DNA of 64,000 nucleotides from Nocardioides massiliensis (GTDB lineage Bacteria; Actinomycetota; Actinomycetes; Propionibacteriales; Nocardioidaceae): the NCBI RefSeq assembly GCF_030811215.1, contig NZ_JAUSQM010000001.1:2604001-2668000 (forward strand), written 5' to 3'. Position 1 is the stretch's first letter; each line of letters starts with the position of its first letter. The notes under the pieces were generated by a model. It saw only the letters and a program-made list of their open reading frames with translations, ran no database searches and was not told the origin of the DNA. A program made the translations under genes and the position numbers. This document shows, in pieces, positions 7,636 to 15,744 of this stretch.

Positions 7636-10600
7636 TCGCCGCACCGTCCAGATTTTCTTGAGGGCCGAGATCGGCCAGTACCGGCAGGCAATGGCTGACG
7701 CTGCGAAGGCAGCCGAGGACGTCGCCAAGGCCGGTGTGGGCACCGAGCAGCAACATCGCAGGATCCAGCAGACCGCTGCCGCGTCTGCCGCGAAGCAGAG
7801 GCAAGCGTGGACGACCGTCGGCACCTCGCTGGCCGCCTACGGCGTCGGTGTCACGGCGCTCGCCGGATCCATTCTCAAGACCGGTATCGCCTACAACCAG
7901 CTTCGCCAGCAGTCCACGGCGGCATTGACCACCATCCTGGGAAGCGCCTCGGCTGCCGCGGATCAGATGGATCGGCTCGACGACTTCGCCCGCAACTCGC
8001 CGTTCGCTCGCCAGACCTTCATCGCTGCGCAGCAACAGATGCTGGCGTTCGGGATCGAGGCGTCGAAGGTGGTGCCGTACCTCGACGCGATTCAGAACGC
8101 AGTCGCAGCCGCTGGTGGCAGCAACGCTGAGATCGAGGGCATCGTCGCCACGATGAGCAAGATCCAGTCCTCGGCGAAGATCACCGCGCAGGACTTGAAC
8201 GAGTTCGGCAACCGGGGCGTCAACGCTGCGGACCTCATCGGTTCGCAGATGGATATGACCGGTGCTCAGATTCGTGAGGCGATCACTGACGGATCTCTGG
8301 ATGCGCAGATGGCTCTCGACGCTCTGGCTGCCGGCATGTCGGAGCGGTTCGACGGCGCGGCCGACAACGTCAAGACGACCTTCGCCGGAGCGATCGACCG
8401 GGTCAAGGCCGCCTGGCGCGACTTCGCCTCCGAGCTCGCCACGCCACTGGTCGACCCGACCGGAGGCGGCTACCTCGTCGACCTCGCCAACCATGCCGCG
8501 GACGCGATGCGGGCCTATCAGGGACTCTCGCCCGAGACGAAGAACCTCGCCGCCGCGACCGTCGGACTCAGTGGCGCGGCTGCGCTTGCCGGCGGTGCGT
8601 TCCTACTGGTGTTCCCGCGCGTGATGTCCACCTACGCGGCGATGCAGTCGCTGCGCGAGAGCATGCCCCGTCTGGGCGGTGCCATCGACGGGGTCACCCG
8701 CTCCGTGGTCGGCCTGTCGACGGCATTTCTCGCTGCGAAGGCCGCAGGCACCTTCCTCGACCGACACCAAATCGCCTCGGTCACGCAGTTCGGTGCAGCA
8801 CTCGCCAGCCTCGAGGTCGACGCGGACGGTGCACGCAAGAAGCTCGACGAGCTTGCCACCGCCCCGGTCATGGACTCCTGGCTGGATCAGATCAACAGCC
8901 TCGGCGGACTGCTCGACACCGGCTCCACAGCGATCACCGACAACATCAACGGCGTGGCCGATGCGATCAGCGCCCTCGACCTGGGACCGCTCGACAAGGT
9001 CGGGAACTGGTTCGCCGGCCTGACCCGCGAGACCCGCGCCGACGTCGGTGCCGATGTCATCAAGAACATCGACGCAGCCCTCGCCGACCTGGTCAACCGC
9101 GGCAACCTCGACGCTGCAGCAGCCGGCGCGGAGTACTTCGCCGACGAGGCCGCCAAGGCAGGCAAGTCGACCAAGGAAGCCGCCGACATGCTCCCGGCAT
9201 ACGGTGACGCGCTCGCCGCCCTCGAGCTGTCCGGCGAAGGCGCAGCGGATGCGGTTAGCGGCTACACCAAGGAGGCCGCAGCGGCGGCCGCTGCAAGCGA
9301 GAAGCAGGCTGAGGCGATCAACGAAGCCGTGGAGGCGATGCGCAACAAGCGCACCGCAGCACTCGCGGCCATCGACGCCGAGATCGGCTACCACGCGGCC
9401 ATTGACGACGCGCGCAAGTCGCTCAAGGAGAACGGGCGCACCCTCGACCTGACCACGGAGAAGGGGCGCGCCAACATGTCGGCGCTAACCAGTCTCGCGT
9501 CTTCGTGGAACAACCTCTCGGACCGTCAGAAGAACGCCAGTGGAGCGGCCCGCGAAGCTCGTCGGCAGTTCGTCGAGATGGCCACCGAGATGGGCATGGG
9601 CGAGGAGAAGGCCAAGCGGCTGGCCAACCGGCTCCTCGAGATCAAGCCGCGACGTGTCCGCGTCGACGTCGAGACCGCAGCCGCAGAGGCGGGCATCGAG
9701 CGTGTCCGGAACGCCCTCAGCGCGTTGCGCAGTGACCTGAGCGGTCTCGGGTCTCTCAACCCGCTTCGTGGCGTGCAGGTCCCTCGCATGAACCCTGTCC
9801 GCGACCAGGCTCGCGGCTCCGTCCTCGACTTCTACGCCAACGGCGGCATGCGCGAGAGCCACGTCGCGCAGATCGCCCCGGCTGGTGCCTACCGCGTCTG
9901 GGCCGAGGAGGAGACCGGCGGCGAGGCGTACATCCCGTTGGCAGCCGCGAAGCGCGACCGCTCCCTGGACATCTGGGCCGAGACGGGACGCCGGCTGGGC
10001 GTCGAGGGCTTCGCTGCCGGCGGCATCCGCGGCGCTCGCCCCACCCTCGACCAGCGCCGCGAGATCCTGCGCTTGCAGCAGTCGATCAACGAGCTGACCA
10101 AGAGCATCAACGCGACCGGCAAGGACGCCTTGAAGCCGGGCGACCTCGCAGCGGCAACCCTGGACCGCCTGATCGCCCGCCGTGACCTGCGTCAGGCGCG
10201 CCGTGCCCCGTTGCTGGAGCCGCTGATCGAGCGCCGTGACGCGCTGCGCGACCGGCGCGCGGACCTCCGTGGCGGCATCGGCGACCTGCGCTCCCTGCGG
10301 GCGGACATGCTGCGCCCGGACGGCATCGTCGGCGACACGCAGAAGGCCCTGCAGGACTTCCGCCGCTCCATCGTGGACGCGGGCGGCACGTGGACGAAGC
10401 GTGCGCAGAAGATGGCGTCGGACATGATGGCGAACGCTCGCGCGATCGAGGCGAACGAGAAGGCCATCGACGCGGAGACGCAGCGCCGGGACGCGCTCGC
10501 CGACTCTCTCGCCGAGCACCAGCAGTCGCTCGACGCGGTGCGGCAGGCGATGGATCAGTTGTCGTCGCAGGTCGCCAGCAACTTCCTGTCGAACCCGTTC

Positions 10601-11365
10601 AACGCCTCGATCTCCCCGGTCGTCGCGGGCGGCGGTGCAGCGGGTCCGTCGGCTGAGCTGCTGGCCGCCCAGGACGCGTTGTCGTCGGCGAAGGGCCGCT
10701 ACCACTTCGCGCTGGGTGACTCCTCGCTCGGCGAGATCGCTCGTGCTCGCGCGGCGTCGTCGGCGCTGGCGGAGATGGACCAGTACCAGTCGCAGGTCGA
10801 CTCCCTGTCGCGCGACCTCGGCGGCGTCGGGTCGGCTGCGGACCAGGCGATCACTGGCCTTGCGGCGTTCGACCAGATCCTTGCTGAGAACACGGCGGCG
10901 GCTCGGCAGTTCTCGGAGACATTGACGGCGCTCGCTGCGGCGGGGCTTGACGGGCCGCTGTACGAGATGTTGGCGCGGGAGGGCGACCTGGGTCTCGCGC
11001 TCGAACTGCTCGCCACGGGTCCGGCCGGCATCGACGCCCGAGAGCGTGCCTGGGCTGAGCGCGAGCAGATGGTCGCCGGCCTGGGAGCGCAGGTCGCCAA
11101 CGAGGTCCACGGCGCCCACTTCGCTGAGCAGTTGGCGGCCTACGAGCGTGAGGCGGCGCTGCTGACGGCACAGGACGCGAAGCTCGCGACGTTGGTGTCA
11201 CAGGGTGCCGCGAACGATGCCCGGCGGGACGCGCTGATCCAGACGCAGACCGACATCCTCGCCAACCAGATGCAGGGCATCCAGGACCAGATCGCCTTCC
11301 TTGGTCGCCAGCAGCAGCAGACGAACCAGAAGATCGCGGCCACCAAGAGGGGGCGTGCAGGATGA
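7628..11365 (+). CDS. Phage tail tape measure protein
   Basis: 1245 residues; sets tail length and is ejected with DNA in siphoviruses. Start chosen at the ATG at 7628 (MTSRRTVQIFLRAEIGQYRQ), the usual N-terminus, rather than an in-frame ATG at 7505 that lies inside the preceding gene. The N-terminal domain has the conserved FARQTFIAAQQQMLAFGIEA and AQDLNEFGNRGV segments; a hydrophobic stretch (GLSGAAALAGGAFLLVF) lies near residue 310; long Ala/Asp/Arg coiled coils fill the rest. A full-length, unbroken frame is notable because the head and tail-tube genes are absent and no tail-tip genes follow. Confidence 0.93.
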   Translation: MTSRRTVQIFLRAEIGQYRQAMADAAKAAEDVAKAGVGTEQQHRRIQQTAAASAAKQRQAWTTVGTSLAAYGVGVTALAGSILKTGIAYNQLRQQSTAALTTILGSASAAADQMDRLDDFARNSPFARQTFIAAQQQMLAFGIEASKVVPYLDAIQNAVAAAGGSNAEIEGIVATMSKIQSSAKITAQDLNEFGNRGVNAADLIGSQMDMTGAQIREAITDGSLDAQMALDALAAGMSERFDGAADNVKTTFAGAIDRVKAAWRDFASELATPLVDPTGGGYLVDLANHAADAMRAYQGLSPETKNLAAATVGLSGAAALAGGAFLLVFPRVMSTYAAMQSLRESMPRLGGAIDGVTRSVVGLSTAFLAAKAAGTFLDRHQIASVTQFGAALASLEVDADGARKKLDELATAPVMDSWLDQINSLGGLLDTGSTAITDNINGVADAISALDLGPLDKVGNWFAGLTRETRADVGADVIKNIDAALADLVNRGNLDAAAAGAEYFADEAAKAGKSTKEAADMLPAYGDALAALELSGEGAADAVSGYTKEAAAAAAASEKQAEAINEAVEAMRNKRTAALAAIDAEIGYHAAIDDARKSLKENGRTLDLTTEKGRANMSALTSLASSWNNLSDRQKNASGAAREARRQFVEMATEMGMGEEKAKRLANRLLEIKPRRVRVDVETAAAEAGIERVRNALSALRSDLSGLGSLNPLRGVQVPRMNPVRDQARGSVLDFYANGGMRESHVAQIAPAGAYRVWAEEETGGEAYIPLAAAKRDRSLDIWAETGRRLGVEGFAAGGIRGARPTLDQRREILRLQQSINELTKSINATGKDALKPGDLAAATLDRLIARRDLRQARRAPLLEPLIERRDALRDRRADLRGGIGDLRSLRADMLRPDGIVGDTQKALQDFRRSIVDAGGTWTKRAQKMASDMMANARAIEANEKAIDAETQRRDALADSLAEHQQSLDAVRQAMDQLSSQVASNFLSNPFNASISPVVAGGGAAGPSAELLAAQDALSSAKGRYHFALGDSSLGEIARARAASSALAEMDQYQSQVDSLSRDLGGVGSAADQAITGLAAFDQILAENTAAARQFSETLTALAAAGLDGPLYEMLAREGDLGLALELLATGPAGIDARERAWAEREQMVAGLGAQVANEVHGAHFAEQLAAYEREAALLTAQDAKLATLVSQGAANDARRDALIQTQTDILANQMQGIQDQIAFLGRQQQQTNQKIAATKRGRAG

Positions 11366-11427
11366 TGGCCGCGTACCGTCCGTCCATGTCACGCCAGCGG
11401 CGCTCCACCACGCGAGGTCCCAGATGA
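11362..11427 (+). CDS. 22-codon bridging mini-ORF
   Basis: A 66-nt frame opening in the ATGA at the tape measure stop and closing in the ATGA of the next gene. The peptide is Arg/Ser-rich and starts MMAAYRPSMSRQ, reminiscent of a truncated tail-protein N-terminus. It matches the 7352-7417 frame in length and coupling. Either a deletion scar or a functional re-initiation bridge. Confidence 0.35.
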   Translation: MMAAYRPSMSRQRRSTTRGPR

Positions 11428-11975
11428 GCGAGATCCACGAGTCCCTCTACGGATACCTCCACGCGTTCGAGGAGGGCCGCGGGGAAGACGTCGCGATGCT
11501 TGGTCAGCAAATGATCGACGATCTTGGCTCGGTCGGCGCCCTGATACAGGTCGCGTCGGCGGTGGTCTCGCTACGCCACCACCCCGGCACGTCGTTCCCC
11601 GTGCTCGCCCAGGTCGTGGCCGCTCAGCGTGGTGGCTACGAGCTTGACGCGAGCTCGATCACCGGGGGAACAATCGCAAACGAGGTCCTCGATGTACTGG
11701 AAGACCTCCGTGGCGGCGGTGGGCTCTCGGATGAGTCGCGGCGGGTCCTGGCGCAGTACGACAACCGCCCCGGCTCCAGCGCCGTCATCGGCATGTTGTG
11801 CAACATGATCTACCTGTTGCTGGCCGACCTGGAACTCCAGGACATGCACGTCGAAGGCGGTCGGCGGAGTATGCGCAGCGCTGTCGGATACGCGCTGGAA
11901 GCTGCCCGCGTGCGAGCCAACGGCGAGGCAGCGCCCAACCCGTTCGACATGAAGTACAACGACCGCGACGCGTAG
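11424..11975 (+). CDS. Hypothetical element-encoded protein
   Basis: 183 residues from the ATG at 11424, with GAGGT 8 nt upstream; longer in-frame sequence upstream overlaps the tape measure gene and lacks a good start. Largely helical, with one hydrophobic segment (IGMLCNMIYLLLADLEL, near residue 123) that could be buried or a weak membrane helix. It ends 155 bp before the next gene, the first real gap after a 6-kb run of overlapping genes. No family recognised. Confidence 0.6.
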   Translation: MSEIHESLYGYLHAFEEGRGEDVAMLGQQMIDDLGSVGALIQVASAVVSLRHHPGTSFPVLAQVVAAQRGGYELDASSITGGTIANEVLDVLEDLRGGGGLSDESRRVLAQYDNRPGSSAVIGMLCNMIYLLLADLELQDMHVEGGRRSMRSAVGYALEAARVRANGEAAPNPFDMKYNDRDA

Positions 11976-12130
11976 GCGGTCGCCGGATGTGGTTCCGTGC
12001 TGCTTTCAGTTCTTTCAGGTGCGCTCAGTTGCTCTCGTGGCGTACCGTGGAGACAAGTGGACACCGCTGGACCGCCCATGCACCCGGCTTCCCCAGGGCG
12101 CTCAGTGGACCACGTTCTCTTGGAGGAGAC

Positions 12131-12337
12131 ATGAGCATCACGGGTATCACCGCGCGCGCCAAGCGCAGCCTACGGAAGGCGCCGTTGCGCACGCCCAGGG
12201 GTTCTGCCGTCGCCGAGATCGAAGCCGCTCAGCGCTACCGCACGATGATCGGTGCCGAGCAGCCCCTTGAGGAGCGAACCGCGCGGGCTCGCAAAAACGC
12301 CGCACGCGTCGCGCCCCTCACCACCAAGACCTGGTGA
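12131..12337 (+). CDS. Small basic hypothetical protein
   Basis: 68 residues from the ATG at 12131, which follows a clear GGAGGA ribosome binding site; the frame stays open upstream to an ATG at 11987, but the ribosome site decides the start. Arg/Ala-rich and helical (TARAKRSLRKAPLRTPRG). The 155 bp before it probably contain the promoter of this two-gene unit, although I see no clear -35/-10 pair. It overlaps the acetyltransferase gene by GTGA. Confidence 0.55.
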   Translation: MSITGITARAKRSLRKAPLRTPRGSAVAEIEAAQRYRTMIGAEQPLEERTARARKNAARVAPLTTKTW

Positions 12338-12873
12338 CTGAAGGCCCGGCAGAGTGGCGCCGCGCCCAGCGCGCCGATCAGGCCGAGATCGACCACTTCG
12401 TATGCACAGAGCCTGAGAAGCCTCGCCGGAGTCGCGCGACCAACTGGCAGGCCGAGCACCCCCGATTGTGGGAGTACAACGCTCAGCAGATGGTTCGCTC
12501 GCTTCGCGTCCCTGCGCGCGGGCATATGGAGACCTGGGTCATGGTCGACGCTGACGGCGTGGCAGGAGTCTGTAGCTGGGCCAAGCTGAACGAGCCCGGA
12601 CTGGTCCACCTCGACGTGGCTGCAGTCGCGATGCGGCACCGTGAAGCACGCAGTGGCCTCGGCTACGACATGATCCGGCACGCTCTCGGCGAGATCGAGG
12701 CATGGTGCATCGAGTCTGGCGCTCTGCAGATGTACGTGGAGTGCGAGATCTTCAAGCACAACGGTTGCAGTCTTCGTCTGATGCGTCGCTTCGGGATGCA
12801 GTTCGTCGAGGAGGCGCCGACTGGTGCTCAAACCTGGGCGCTGCGCTTTCCTCTGGCCAGCCCTGACGATTAG
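12334..12873 (+). CDS. GNAT-fold acetyltransferase-like protein
   Basis: 179 residues with the layout of a GNAT N-acetyltransferase: a strand pair WVMVDADGVAGVCSW, a LVHLDVAAVAMRH strand, the helix after ARSGLGYDMIRHAL where acetyl-CoA would bind, and the late YVECEIFKHNGCSLRLMRRF with the usual Asn and the Arg-x-Gly/Phe turn. The acetyl-CoA loop is only a loose version of the R/Q-x-x-G-x-G/A motif. Substrate unknown. GTG start coupled to the small basic gene upstream. Probably a cargo gene of the element. Confidence 0.7.
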   Translation: MTEGPAEWRRAQRADQAEIDHFVCTEPEKPRRSRATNWQAEHPRLWEYNAQQMVRSLRVPARGHMETWVMVDADGVAGVCSWAKLNEPGLVHLDVAAVAMRHREARSGLGYDMIRHALGEIEAWCIESGALQMYVECEIFKHNGCSLRLMRRFGMQFVEEAPTGAQTWALRFPLASPDD

Positions 12874-12948
12874 CCAACGTCTACCTCGGCTCCGGGAAGT
12901 TCTCGTTCGTTAGCCCGCCCGCTGGCATCTGGATGCGTTTTCTGCCAG

Positions 12949-12971
12949 GGGTACGCGCTCAGCGCGTACCC
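12949..12971. terminator. Hairpin between convergent genes
   Basis: Perfect 10-bp stem (GGGTACGCGC / GCGCGTACCC) with a 3-nt loop, between the acetyltransferase gene (plus) and the integrase gene (minus). There is no T-run on either side, as is common for actinobacterial terminators, so it could serve both directions. Confidence 0.6.
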
Positions 12972-12974
12972 TCG

Positions 12975-13763
12975 TCACGCGCTCAGCCTCCTGATCGCCT
13001 CGGTGCGCTCGACCTCATCCACGCCGAGGTAGTGCTCAGTGGTCGCGAGCGACGAGTGCCGCATGAGCGTCTGCACCACGCGCAGGTTCGCCCCGTTGCG
13101 CAGGAGGTTGGTGCCGTAGGTGGCGCGCAGTCGGTGGATCGAGCCGCGCGCGATGCCGACCGACCGGAAGCGGTCGGCGACCTGGCCAGAGATGTGGTCG
13201 GCCGTGTAGGGCTCGCCGCGCCGCACCGGCGAGGGGAACCAGAGGCCGTGCCGCGGGTAGGTCTGCGCGAGCTCCCACAGGTCGGGGTGCGTGGGCAGCA
13301 CCTCGGGCTTGCCGCCCTTGCCGATCACGTAGATCTCGGTCTCGTCGATGTCCTGGCCGCGCAGCTTGGCGATCTCATGCACGCGCAGGCCCGCGAGGAG
13401 CGCTAGCAGCATCCATGAGCGCAGGTGTCCGGACGCACCGTCGAGCACCGCGACGACCTCACTCGGCGTGAGCGGCTTCGGGCGAGGTGGTGGCGGCTTC
13501 GGTCGCCGGATCGGATCCATCGGGGACTTGGTGATGTGGCCGGCCTCGAGAAGCCAGGCATATACCGACCTCAGGTGCCCGTAGTAGGTGACGGCCGTCC
13601 AGCCGTCGTGCTGGCTCAGCCAGCCGGCGATCACATGCCCAGGCAGATCCCAGGTTCGCCACTCCCGCAGTCGCCAATCGGCGAACTCGACCCGCTGCTC
13701 GATCGTGCGCGGGGCCAGACGTTGGCCAAGCATCCAGTTGGCGTAGTCATGGAGCTCGTCCAT
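12975..13763 (-). CDS. Tyrosine recombinase/integrase
   Basis: 262-residue phage-type integrase, last gene of a six-gene minus-strand cassette. The N-terminal SAM-like core-binding domain (ANWMLGQRLAPRTIEQRVEF to about residue 85) precedes the catalytic domain: first Arg in LLAGLRVHEIAKLRG, Lys in VIGKGGK, HRLRATYGTNLL (His-x-x-Arg), the MRHSS His and Tyr in TTEHYLGV. All catalytic residues are seen. It lies about 1.8 kb from the tRNA-Val 3' end, a usual target for such enzymes, so it may have mediated this insertion. It differs from the integrase at the left edge. Confidence 0.9.
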   Translation of the reverse strand: MDELHDYANWMLGQRLAPRTIEQRVEFADWRLREWRTWDLPGHVIAGWLSQHDGWTAVTYYGHLRSVYAWLLEAGHITKSPMDPIRRPKPPPPRPKPLTPSEVVAVLDGASGHLRSWMLLALLAGLRVHEIAKLRGQDIDETEIYVIGKGGKPEVLPTHPDLWELAQTYPRHGLWFPSPVRRGEPYTADHISGQVADRFRSVGIARGSIHRLRATYGTNLLRNGANLRVVQTLMRHSSLATTEHYLGVDEVERTEAIRRLSA

Positions 13764-13772
13764 GTCGCCCCG

Positions 13773-14084
13773 CTACTCCGCGCCAATCGGCGCAGCGAGA
13801 CTCTGCTCAATGGCTTCTGCGCCACGGATCAACGCGGCTGCTAGCTCGCGTGCCTGCGCCGGGGTGATGTCTTGGCCGTCAAGGAAGACCGTCGGAGCCT
13901 CGCTGGGCCGGCCGTCCGGCCTCGTCACCGTCGTCCAGGACACGTCGAACGCGCCCACGGGCTGGTCGGCGCTGTGGTGGATGAGGTTGGCCTCGGTGTC
14001 CCACAGCGCGCTGACGTGGTCTTCGGCGGAGATGGTGCACCAGTCAGGGCAGGTCAGATCCAGAGAGACGGTCGTGGTCGTCAT
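13773..14084 (-). CDS. DUF6907-like Cys-Trp-Cys protein, paralogue 1
   Basis: 103 residues from the ATG at 14084 (ATGA overlap with the upstream gene; an ATG at 14102 is also in frame). It contains LTCPDWCTISAEDH, a Cys-xx-Trp-Cys...His putative metal site near the N-terminus, then a beta-rich middle and a helical end ITPAQARELAAALIRGAEAI. This pattern matches the actinobacterial DUF6907 family as I recall it. Two relatives lie upstream (14081-14389 and 14892-15422). Function unknown; 9 bp before the integrase gene. Confidence 0.65.
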   Translation of the reverse strand: MTTTTVSLDLTCPDWCTISAEDHVSALWDTEANLIHHSADQPVGAFDVSWTTVTRPDGRPSEAPTVFLDGQDITPAQARELAAALIRGAEAIEQSLAAPIGAE

Positions 14085-14389
14085 CGGTTCGCCTCCAGCC
14101 ACTCCGCGGCGTCCAGCGCCTCCGCCGCGAGCTGACGAAGCGACTCGGGGGTCATGGCGACGTCGTCTAGATCGAAGGCTCGCACCTCTGCGTTCACGGC
14201 CTGCAGGTCCGGCAGAGTGTCTACATGAGTGTTGGCACTCGTGAAGAACGGGCCGAACATCGGGCCGGTGTGGCTCATCACAGGGCGCCCAGTCTCGGAT
14301 TCGATGGCGAAGTCATGCTCGTGCGGCTCTGCGCTGCACCAGGTCGGGCAGAAGATCATGCGGTGCTTCTCGTCGATCGCGCTGGTCAT
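14081..14389 (-). CDS. DUF6907-like Cys-Trp-Cys protein, paralogue 2
   Basis: 102 residues. The ATG at 14389 is preferred over one at 14443 because AAGGAA lies 7 nt upstream. It shares the organisation of its neighbours: MIFCPTWCSAEPHEHDF, a beta-rich middle, and the helix MTPESLRQLAAEALDAAEWL. ATGA overlap with paralogue 1. A 66-nt gap separates it from the upstream gene. Probably a small metal-binding protein, function unknown. Confidence 0.65.
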   Translation of the reverse strand: MTSAIDEKHRMIFCPTWCSAEPHEHDFAIESETGRPVMSHTGPMFGPFFTSANTHVDTLPDLQAVNAEVRAFDLDDVAMTPESLRQLAAEALDAAEWLEANR

Positions 14390-14455
14390 CTCGGTTCCTT
14401 CCGTCGCGGTGATGGGGTGTCGTTTGAGGGTGGTGGATGGCACCGACAGTGCCGT

Positions 14456-14656
14456 TCAGGTGGGCTGAGAGGCGCAGTCGGCCGCCCCGCCAGCGCGGAC
14501 CTTGCGCAGCACGTTGATGAGCCGGTCAACCGTCGAGTCGTCCCAGCCGGCCATCCAGGCGACGAATCGTTCCTCGTCCTCGGTCAGGTCGACGCCGGTG
14601 AGCGCATCGAGGATGCGGGCGTGACGCTCTTCGAGGGTGGCAATCGGGGTGCTCAT
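14456..14656 (-). CDS. Small acidic hypothetical protein
   Basis: 66 residues, acidic and helical (LTEDEERFVAWMAGWDDSTV). ATGA overlap with the zinc-ribbon gene upstream and a GGAAGGAA ribosome site. No family recognised; its place in the cassette suggests it acts with the metal-binding proteins or regulates the integrase. Confidence 0.55.
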   Translation of the reverse strand: MSTPIATLEERHARILDALTGVDLTEDEERFVAWMAGWDDSTVDRLINVLRKVRAGGAADCASQPT

Positions 14657-14895
14657 CGGCCCGTTCCTTCCTTCGAGCGTGCGTACTGGCGGCCGAAGGC
14701 GTCGAATCCGCCGCGGCCGTAGTCGAGGGTGGCCTCGTTGATCGCAGCCTCTGCGTTCTCCTCGGGCGTCTGGCAGGCCGGGCAGAGGAGACCGATGCAG
14801 ATGCCCTGCTTGTACGTGCTGTTCCAGTCACCGCGACCGCGGTACTTCTTCGAGCACCGGGAGCAGCGCGTCGGGTCCTTGGGTCGCGTGCTCAT
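14653..14895 (-). CDS. Zinc-ribbon small protein
   Basis: 80 residues with two cysteine pairs, CSRCSKKY (around residue 11) and LLCPACQT (around 38), giving a C-xx-C...C-xx-C zinc ribbon. The rest is helical and charged. Coupled by ATGA to both neighbours. Such ribbons bind nucleic acid or protein; which applies here cannot be seen. Confidence 0.6.
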   Translation of the reverse strand: MSTRPKDPTRCSRCSKKYRGRGDWNSTYKQGICIGLLCPACQTPEENAEAAINEATLDYGRGGFDAFGRQYARSKEGTGR

Positions 14896-15422
14896 CGGGT
14901 CGCCTCCGTGGCCTGGAGCCGTGCGCCGGCGATCGCCCCACGGTCACGCAGCCAGTTGCTGGTCAGGAGGTAGCGGGCGCGCTGGTCGTTGTCGGAGAAG
15001 GTCTCCATCAGGTCGAGGAGCTCGCGCACGGCGTCGACGTCCGACTGTTCAGGTGCGGACGTGTCCTGGCCGTCGAGTACCTGAGCGGTGAGCAGCAGGG
15101 ACAGCGCGGTCGTGCGTGCCTCGGCGGCTGTCATCCGGATCGGCTTGTCGGTGCTGTCCTCGCGCAGCTGAACGGCAGCGATGCCGTGGAAGGTCTCCAG
15201 GTAGACCTCGAGGTAGTTCTGGAAGAAGCCCTCGGGTCCGTACCGCTCCATCTGGTAGCGCGAGAGCGGGGTGACCATGCCGTTGGAGAAGCAGTACTGG
15301 TCCTCGGGTGCCCAGTTCTCGGGGTGGCCGTCGCGGGCGTGGCACCACGGCTCGCACTCGATCGGCGGGAGGGTGCGGGCAAGTTCGGTGCGGGTGATTG
15401 GTGGGGCGATGGTGGTGGTCAT
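14892..15422 (-). CDS. DUF6907-like Cys-Trp-Cys protein, paralogue 3 with C-terminal extension
   Basis: 176 residues. The ATG at 15422 has GAGAGGAA upstream and is preferred over 15584, which would run through a terminator and into tRNA-Val. It keeps the Cys-Trp-Cys site (ECEPWCHARDGH), the beta-rich middle and the helix MTAAEARTTALSLLLTAQVL, then adds about 55 residues (DVDAVRELLDLMETFSDNDQ) not present in the other two. First gene of the minus-strand cassette; it must have its promoter in the 60 bp between it and the tRNA terminator. Function unknown. Confidence 0.65.
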   Translation of the reverse strand: MTTTIAPPITRTELARTLPPIECEPWCHARDGHPENWAPEDQYCFSNGMVTPLSRYQMERYGPEGFFQNYLEVYLETFHGIAAVQLREDSTDKPIRMTAAEARTTALSLLLTAQVLDGQDTSAPEQSDVDAVRELLDLMETFSDNDQRARYLLTSNWLRDRGAIAGARLQATEATR

Positions 15423-15483
15423 CTGCGCGGTTCCTCTCGGGAGAGAGGTGGTTCCGCATCCGATGCGTGGACGATGCACCGGG

Positions 15484-15531
15484 AAAACGAGAACCGCCTC
15501 TGATCTGCTGTTCTCGCAGGTCAGAGGCGGT
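15484..15531 (-). terminator. Rho-independent terminator of the tRNA cluster
   Basis: On the minus strand, a 16-bp stem (ACCGCCTCTGACCTGC pairing with GCAGATCAGAGGCGGT, one mismatch) with a 7-nt loop, followed by CTCGTTTTC. It lies 11 nt past the tRNA-Val 3' end. Its core is shared with the terminator of the other tRNA-Val gene at 18118. Confidence 0.85.
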
Positions 15532-15542
15532 TTTGCTGCTGG

Positions 15543-15614
15543 TGGGCGATACTGGGTTTGAACCAGTGACCTCTTCCGTGTCAAGGAAGCGCGCTACCAC
15601 TGCGCCAATCGCCC
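15543..15614 (-). tRNA. tRNA-Val (GAC)
   Basis: 72-nt cloverleaf: acceptor GGGCGAT/ATCGCCC, discriminator A, D-arm GGCGCAGTGGTAGCGC, anticodon loop TTGACAC closed by CTTCC/GGAAG, T-loop GTTCAAACC. CCA is not fully encoded (ACC only). Third gene of a Gly-Cys-Val transcript. Its 3' end is the border with the mobile element. Confidence 0.95.
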
Positions 15615-15639
15615 TAGATCTTGAGTTGTCGTGCGGTGG

Positions 15640-15710
15640 AGGTGGGTACGGGATTTGAACCCGTGTACACGGATTTGCAGTCCGTTGCCTCGCCTCTCGG
15701 CCAACCCACC
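15640..15710 (-). tRNA. tRNA-Cys (GCA)
   Basis: 71-nt cloverleaf: acceptor GGTGGGT/ACCCACC, anticodon loop CTGCAAA with GCA, T-loop GTTCAAATC, and the U discriminator typical of tRNA-Cys. Between tRNA-Gly and tRNA-Val in one transcript. Confidence 0.95.
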
Positions 15711-15744
15711 AGGAAGGCCTGGCCGTGACACACTGACCTCTCCG

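Noticed and set aside
13425-13844. Plus-strand frame antisense to the second integrase
   Set aside because: Composition and position show it is a shadow of the integrase gene; no start signal or known motif.
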